Shown here: one piece after another, positions 60,137 to 64,000 of the stretch | How positions within the stretch are numbered: position 1 is the stretch's first letter | Layout: each line of letters opens with the position of its first letter | NCBI RefSeq assembly: GCF_902364355.1 | Contig: NZ_CABJDK010000007.1 | Span: 51,669 to 115,668, forward strand | DNA from: Collinsella aerofaciens | GTDB taxonomy: Bacteria > Actinomycetota > Coriobacteriia > Coriobacteriales > Coriobacteriaceae | Reading direction: 5' to 3' | DNA: 64,000 nucleotides | Notes under the pieces: generated by a model | Database searches by the model: none | Told to the model about the DNA's origin: nothing | Seen by the model: only the letters and a program-made list of their open reading frames with translations | Position numbers and translations under genes: made by a program

Positions 60137-61018
60137 ATGGAATACGCTCTCTCCAACGATTCGATTTCTATCAAGGTCTCCACGGCCGGCGGCTCGTTTA
60201 CCTCGATTGAGGCTGGAGGTCGCGAGTACCTGTGGCAGGGTGATCCCGCCGTGTGGTCCGGCCAGGCACCGATTTGCTTCCCGATTTGCGGAGGCCTGCG
60301 TGATGGTAGCGCCATGACGTTTGCCGGGCATCATGTAAAGCTCGCTCGCCACGGCTTTGCGCGCAAGCAGGAGTGGAAGCTGCTGAGCCAAGGCGAGAAC
60401 GAGTTGGCTATGTGCCTGGCTTCGGAGGATAACGCCGCGCTGCTGAGCGATTATCCGTATCCGTTTAAGCTCGTCGCCCGCTATACGCTCGAGGACGCTG
60501 CCGTGCGCGTCTCCTATGAGGTGACCAACGAGGGCACCGAGGACATGCCGTTCTTTATCGGTGGACACCCCGGCTTTAGGTGCCCGCTCGACGAGGGCGA
60601 GGCCTATACGGACTACGAGCTGCGCTTTGAGAAGGACGAGGCTGCGGAGCTCTGCACCGCCGTTCCTTCGACTGGCTTGATTGATGTGGCAAACCGCTCC
60701 AAGAACCCCATGGTGGGGAAGACGTTGCCCCTGTCGCACGAGCTCTTCGATTTTGCGGAGACCATCTTTGACGTACTCGAGAGTCGTCAGGTCACGCTTT
60801 CCAAAAAGGGCGAGGACAAGGGCGTTCGCCTGAGCTTCGAGGGCTTTCCGTACCTCATCGTGTGGAGTAAGCCCGAGGGCGATTTTGTGGCAGTTGAGCC
60901 CTGGGGCGGCCTTTCGACCTGCTCCGATGAGGACGACGTGCTTGAGCATAAGCGTGGCTGCCTTGTCGCCAAGCCCAAGGAGACCGTCGTTCGCTCGTTC
61001 ACGATTGAGATTCTGTAA
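60137..61018 (+). CDS. Aldose 1-epimerase family protein (LacX-like)
   Basis: 293 residues from the ATG at 60137 (GAAAGG upstream). Galactose-mutarotase fold: SISIKVSTAGGSFTSIEAGGREYLWQGDPAVWSGQAPICFPICGGLRDG, LARHGFARKQEW (catalytic His), and FFIGGHPGFRCPL (second His). The short form resembles LacX, which accompanies tagatose-6-phosphate pathways. Probably interconverts anomers of a galactose-type sugar or its phosphate. The kinase follows 60 bp later on the same strand. Confidence 0.85.
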   Translation: MEYALSNDSISIKVSTAGGSFTSIEAGGREYLWQGDPAVWSGQAPICFPICGGLRDGSAMTFAGHHVKLARHGFARKQEWKLLSQGENELAMCLASEDNAALLSDYPYPFKLVARYTLEDAAVRVSYEVTNEGTEDMPFFIGGHPGFRCPLDEGEAYTDYELRFEKDEAAELCTAVPSTGLIDVANRSKNPMVGKTLPLSHELFDFAETIFDVLESRQVTLSKKGEDKGVRLSFEGFPYLIVWSKPEGDFVAVEPWGGLSTCSDEDDVLEHKRGCLVAKPKETVVRSFTIEIL

Positions 61019-61077
61019 TTCCGTTTTGTCGACTCGTATCGCGAGGCACAAGGAGCCTGCGAGATAAGGAGCTAAAA

Positions 61078-62013
61078 ATGATCCTCACCGTTACGATGAA
61101 CCCGTCCGTCGATACACGCTATCAGCTCGATGAGCTCATTATCGACGACGTTAACCGTGTGACGCCCGAAAAGACCGCCGGCGGCAAGGGTCTCAACGTG
61201 GCCCGTGTACTGGGTCAGCTGGGCGACGACGTTGTGGCAACCGGTCTACTCGGCGGCCACATGGGCGCCTACATGGCCGAGCTCATGGATGCCAACGGCA
61301 TTAAGAATGATTTTGTACCCATCAAGGGCGAGACTCGCATTTGCCTTAACATCCTCCACGCCGGCAACCAGACCGAGCTACTCGAGAGCGGCCCGACGAT
61401 TGCCCCCGAGGAGCTCGATGCCTTTACCGCCAAGTTCGCCGAGCTTGCGAGCAAGGCCGCTGTCGTTACCATCTCGGGTTCGCTGCCCCGCGGTGTCGAG
61501 GCAGACTACTATGCCAAGATCACGGGCATTGCCGAGAACGCCGGTGCCAAGGTGTTGCTCGATACCTCGGGCGCTTCGCTCGAGGCCGCCCTTAAGTCCG
61601 AAATTAAGCCCGAGCTGGTCAAGCCTAACCTGACCGAGATCAACGGCCTTTTGGGTACGAGCTTTACTACCGACGATGTGGACGAGCTCCGCGCCGCGCT
61701 CGCCTCTGATGCCCGCTTCTCCGATATCCCCTGGGTCGTCGTGTCCATGGGCGCTGCCGGCTCCGTTGGCTTCCACAATGGCCGTGCGTTCCGCGCAAAG
61801 ACGCCCGATATCCCTGCCGTTAACGCTACGGGCTCTGGTGACTCCACTATCGCTGGCTTCGCGCATGCCATTGCTGCTGGCGCGGACGACGAGACGGTGC
61901 TGCGTACCGCCAACACCTGCGGCAAGCTCAATGCCATGGATCCCATGACCGGCCACTTGGTTATGGACCGTTGGGACGAGGTCTACAACGGCGTTGTCGT
62001 GACCGAGCTGTAA
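61078..62013 (+). CDS. PfkB-family kinase, tagatose-6-phosphate/1-phosphofructokinase type (LacC-like)
   Basis: 311 residues. ILTVTMNPSVDTRYQLDEL and GGKGLNVARVLGQLG at the N-terminus and PAVNATGSGDSTIAGFAHAI near the end are the two PfkB signatures, the latter with catalytic Asp in GSGD. The opening is that of FruK/LacC kinases. In this context it most likely converts tagatose-6-phosphate, made by AgaS, to the 1,6-bisphosphate. FruK activity (fructose-1-phosphate) cannot be excluded from sequence. The aldolase needed next is not in the window. Confidence 0.88.
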   Translation: MILTVTMNPSVDTRYQLDELIIDDVNRVTPEKTAGGKGLNVARVLGQLGDDVVATGLLGGHMGAYMAELMDANGIKNDFVPIKGETRICLNILHAGNQTELLESGPTIAPEELDAFTAKFAELASKAAVVTISGSLPRGVEADYYAKITGIAENAGAKVLLDTSGASLEAALKSEIKPELVKPNLTEINGLLGTSFTTDDVDELRAALASDARFSDIPWVVVSMGAAGSVGFHNGRAFRAKTPDIPAVNATGSGDSTIAGFAHAIAAGADDETVLRTANTCGKLNAMDPMTGHLVMDRWDEVYNGVVVTEL

Positions 62014-62040
62014 AAGCCTGGGCGTCGGCCCCGGCATTGC

Positions 62041-62178
62041 TTGCTAGCTCATGTCGACGACAAGTGCGGTAGCATTATGCTGGGGCGCGACGCCGAGTTT
62101 GTCGTGTTCAATCCCGACCTTACCCTGGTCGAGGCGTATGTGGGTGGCAACAGCATCGGTAACGCGTTTGCCGATTAG
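62041..62178 (+). pseudogene. Remnant of a second nagA (3' end only)
   Basis: Read in the frame ending at the TAG at 62176-62178, the DNA encodes AHVDDKCGSIMLGRDAEFVVFNPDLTLVEAYVGGNSIGNAFAD, broken here only by start. It aligns without gaps to the C-terminus of NagA (AHIEDKCGSIMPGRDADFVVF...TLVETYVGGQSVGNAFTE). There is no start codon or upstream nagA sequence, so only the last 45 or so codons remain. Differences at many positions, including conservative ones, show it was a diverged paralogue, not a fresh duplication. Confidence 0.85.
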
Positions 62179-62210
62179 CCGCCAAAGAAGCGATCCGAGA
62201 GGGGATTTAG

Positions 62211-62684
62211 ATGATTTACGGTGCATTGGGCGATATCGAGGAGTACCGCGGAATGCTCAAGGGCCTCGACGTGCTGATCGACTGGCTCGAGGAGAACGAC
62301 CCGGCAGAGCTCGAGGTCGGCAGCCATCCGATTCTGGGCGACAAGGTCTATGCGAACGTCATGGCTCCCACGACGCGTCCCGAGGCCGAGGCTCACTATG
62401 AGACGCATCAGCGCTATCACGACCTGCAGATCGACGTCGAGGGTCGCGAGGCCTTTAAGGTCGCCACGGGCAGCCTGACGCTGGTTCAGGAGTTTGACGA
62501 GAAGGACGACTACGATCTGGTCGATTCCGACGCTTCGATCGCCGGCGATCTTGCCGACGACAAGTTTGCGCTGTTCGTTGCCGGCGAGCCTCACATGCCC
62601 ACGCTCGAGTTCCCGGGCGATGGCGCGCAGCCGGTCAAGAAGATCTGTTTTAAGCTTCTTGCAGATGCTTACTGGGAGGAGTAG
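62211..62684 (+). CDS. YhcH/YjgK/YiaL-family protein
   Basis: 157 residues. MIYGALGDIEEYRGM, DLQIDVEGREAF with HETHQRYHDLQ (metal-binding His), EFDEKDDYD, and FALFVAGEPHMPTLEF match the family of cupin-like proteins related to NanQ/YhcH, which assist sialic-acid or other sugar use as anomerases. GAGGGGA precedes the ATG. It follows the nagA remnant and kinase on the same strand, so it belongs with amino-sugar or sialic-acid catabolism. Confidence 0.88.
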   Translation: MIYGALGDIEEYRGMLKGLDVLIDWLEENDPAELEVGSHPILGDKVYANVMAPTTRPEAEAHYETHQRYHDLQIDVEGREAFKVATGSLTLVQEFDEKDDYDLVDSDASIAGDLADDKFALFVAGEPHMPTLEFPGDGAQPVKKICFKLLADAYWEE

Positions 62685-62715
62685 CGCGCTGCTCGGCTGA
62701 GTTGCGCGTCTGATG

Positions 62716-62800
62716 GCGTGATTTCCCCAGGGAAATCACGCTAGGACCCCGCCAAGCGTGTTTCCCTGGGGGAATCACGCTTGGCGGGGTTTCGGTTTTT
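62716..62800 (+). terminator. Twin palindromes, second with terminator T-run
   Basis: GCGTGATTTCCC-CA-GGGAAATCACGC (62716-62741) is followed by arms CCCCGCCAAGCGTG and CACGCTTGGCGGGG around a TTCC/GGAA stem (62747-62789), then TTTCGGTTTTT. The two share the words GCGTG(A/T)TTTCCC and GGGAA(A)TCACGC, as if copied. The second ends the YhcH transcript, and its reverse can end the converging gene. Confidence 0.75.
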
Positions 62801-62817
62801 GAATAGGGAAGCCTCAT

Positions 62818-63183
62818 TTATTTGCGAAGAACATCGGCTAGCCGCAGGATTGAAATCATCGACCGATAAGTGAGTTCCACTTTTTCGCCCGCAAGCAGTC
62901 GTTTCGAGCCAATCTCATCTAGCCCCACAAGCCGAGAAAACAGCGGGCCGCTCATCGTGCCCTCGTCAATTGACTCCCTTATGGTCTTCAAAACGTCCGT
63001 ATCATGAAGCGATGCCGAGCTGTAGGGGGCAACACGAGCGGAACTCTCAATTAACGACGAGACAAAAGGATGGAGATGCTTTGGACATAGTCCATCAAAC
63101 ACCACATCCCCATTGTCGTTCGAGCCGACCAGGCGCCAAGTATAATGATCGACCCAGTCATCCCCGTCATATATGGCGTCCAT
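62818..63183 (-). CDS. Hypothetical protein (121 aa), accessory region
   Basis: I do not recognise it. The ATG at 63183 is preferred because it follows the upstream gene by 14 bp and has GGGAAG seven bases away; longer starts would overlap that gene. The sequence opens MDAIYDGDDWVDHYTWRLVGSND, has GLCPKHLHPFVSSLIE in the middle and a C-terminal helical end (LFSRLVGLDEIGSKRLLAGEKVELTYRSMISILRLADVL). That end might be a small helix-turn-helix or a protein-interaction motif. Codon use is A/T-richer than in the chromosome around it. Pairs with the secreted protein upstream. Confidence 0.6.
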   Translation of the reverse strand: MDAIYDGDDWVDHYTWRLVGSNDNGDVVFDGLCPKHLHPFVSSLIESSARVAPYSSASLHDTDVLKTIRESIDEGTMSGPLFSRLVGLDEIGSKRLLAGEKVELTYRSMISILRLADVLRK

Positions 63184-63197
63184 GAGCAACTTCCCGT

Positions 63198-63707
63198 CTA
63201 GAGAGAGAAACCTATTTGGACATCGGGGCGCAAGACCGCAATCCATATCGGGCCTGCAGCAGCTCCAACCCAACGCACCACATAGGTTCCCTTTCGTACA
63301 TGTGTATCAATCTGCCCCGAAATGCCGGTGAATGCAATTCCAGACCCGTTTGTCGGATAGCAATCGACGTATTTTTGTTTTCCGCTCACAACCTTGTATA
63401 GATATATCGTTCCAGCAAAAGAGAAGGGATCGTTCGCAATTTTGTCCGGAAGAACTTGCCACCTCAAAATCCCGCTACCAATATGGTCAAGCTCGACCGT
63501 TCCGCCGTCCCCCTCAAAAGTGGCAAGGGGATTTACCCCAGACTGAGAGTCGGCATCGCCCTCCTTAGCAGTTATCAGCAGGTTGCCCGTATAAGACTGC
63601 TGAGGCTCACCTTCAGGACAGACAGCCTCGGCCCAAGAAGGGCCACTCAGGCAGAACAGTCCGAGCAGCATCAATACCAACAAAAGAAAACCCTTAGTTC
63701 TTTTCAT
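63198..63707 (-). CDS. Secreted small beta-rich protein, accessory region
   Basis: 169 residues. A clear signal peptide: MKRTKGFLLLVLMLLGLFCLSGPSWAEA, cleaved after SWAEA. The mature part has Gly/Asp-rich beta segments (GDGGTVELDHIGSGILRWQVLPDKIANDPFSFAGTIYLYKV, GTYVVRWVGAAAGPIWIAVLRP) like a small extracellular beta-sandwich. Two cysteines. No membrane anchor. Not recognised. It heads a two-gene operon with the protein above. A/T-richer codon use and its place beside a nagA remnant suggest transferred DNA. Confidence 0.65.
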   Translation of the reverse strand: MKRTKGFLLLVLMLLGLFCLSGPSWAEAVCPEGEPQQSYTGNLLITAKEGDADSQSGVNPLATFEGDGGTVELDHIGSGILRWQVLPDKIANDPFSFAGTIYLYKVVSGKQKYVDCYPTNGSGIAFTGISGQIDTHVRKGTYVVRWVGAAAGPIWIAVLRPDVQIGFSL

Positions 63708-63930
63708 CTATATCCCCAATGCCTCTCGACATTTGTATATTGTGACTATTTTAGATCTATATGGCCAATTCGAGCCCTCACCATGGCAATTGTTGCAGCT
63801 GGGTTTCTTTTCATTAAAATTTCACTTTGGTAAATCCCCGCCCCTAAGCATTAAACCCGAAGTCCACCGAGTGGGCCGCTGTTGACGTGGCGATGCTTGG
63901 ATTGGCGCGCACGCACTCAAAATCGGCAAC

Positions 63931-63953
63931 AAAAAAGCCGCCCGAAGGCGGCT
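63931..63953 (-). terminator. Terminator of a gene beyond the right edge
   Basis: Read on the minus strand: AGCCGCC-TTCG-GGCGGCT followed by TTTTTT. It should end a minus-strand gene coming from the right. 63972-63998 could be the last codons of such a gene, ending in TAA, but this is too short to claim. Confidence 0.65.
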
Positions 63954-64000
63954 ATCTTGTTTTTCAAGACTTTAGTCTGCTGGCCGCGCAGCGGCCAGCT

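Noticed and set aside
61378..62037. Minus-strand open frame opposite the PfkB kinase
   Set aside because: It is a shadow of the kinase gene with no motif or ribosome binding site.

Overview
This window looks like chromosomal DNA of a gut actinobacterium of the class Coriobacteriia, most likely Collinsella or a close relative. That is an inference from three things: high GC with strongly G/C-ending codons, the mixture of actinobacterial and Firmicutes-like genes (mannose-family PTS, Mn-type pyrophosphatase, sortase-anchored protein, tmk-holB-ricT block), and several proteins I recognise only as lineage-type hypotheticals. There is no tRNA, rRNA, CRISPR array, prophage or recognisable transposase gene.

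Layout. 1-5.6 kb: the 3' part of a ClpX-like ATPase gene, a small orphan gene, a very large alanine-rich coiled-coil surface protein with a central CAP domain and an MPATG sorting signal, and a small membrane-anchored Cys-rich protein. 5.8-7.9 kb: three consecutive metallophosphoesterases. 7.9-19 kb: gluQ, a DUF2207-type membrane protein, a GNAT acetyltransferase, purH, an unknown protein, a BceRS-like two-component system, a universal stress protein and uppP. 19-30 kb: pcrA/uvrD helicase, manA, a GntR regulator divergent from a ROK sugar kinase, ppaC, nhaA, a class I aminotransferase and a STAS protein. 30-42.6 kb: tatA-tatC-hypA-hypB, topA, a zinc-ribbon membrane protein, tmk-holB-ricT, comF and a protein with a possible PD-(D/E)XK nuclease domain. 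43-51 kb: an orphan solute-binding lipoprotein, hpf, a DegV protein, a 3-hydroxyisobutyrate-dehydrogenase-like enzyme with a remarkable His/Cys tail, a HEAT-like protein, isocitrate dehydrogenase, and a SurA/PrsA-like membrane protein. 51-52 kb: an XRE/DUF2975 pair.

The clearest functional system is at 52.5-62.7 kb: a mannose-family PTS (EIIA, YajC-like protein, EIIB, EIIC, EIID), a GntR/HutC regulator, agaS, nagA, an aldose-1-epimerase, a tagatose-6-phosphate/1-phosphofructokinase-type kinase and a YhcH-family protein. Together they predict uptake and phosphorylation of an N-acetylated amino sugar (most simply GalNAc), deacetylation by NagA, deamination/isomerisation by AgaS to tagatose-6-phosphate and phosphorylation by the kinase. 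The aldolase is not in the window. The palindrome TGGTTACTACCA lies in front of both the PTS operon and agaS and resembles the DasR-type operators of this regulator family, so the two units are probably one regulon. A 46-codon remnant of a second, diverged nagA survives between the kinase and yhcH.

The noncoding DNA is unusually structured: two copies of a 217-228 bp MITE-like element with shared terminal inverted repeats, a dispersed palindromic repeat family sharing GGAACGTCCC at four intergenic sites, four 77-99 nt long inverted repeats of unrelated sequence but similar architecture, and a hairpin that buries the comF ribosome binding site. The last kilobase (62.8-63.7 kb) carries two unknown genes with more A/T-rich codon use and looks like accessory DNA.
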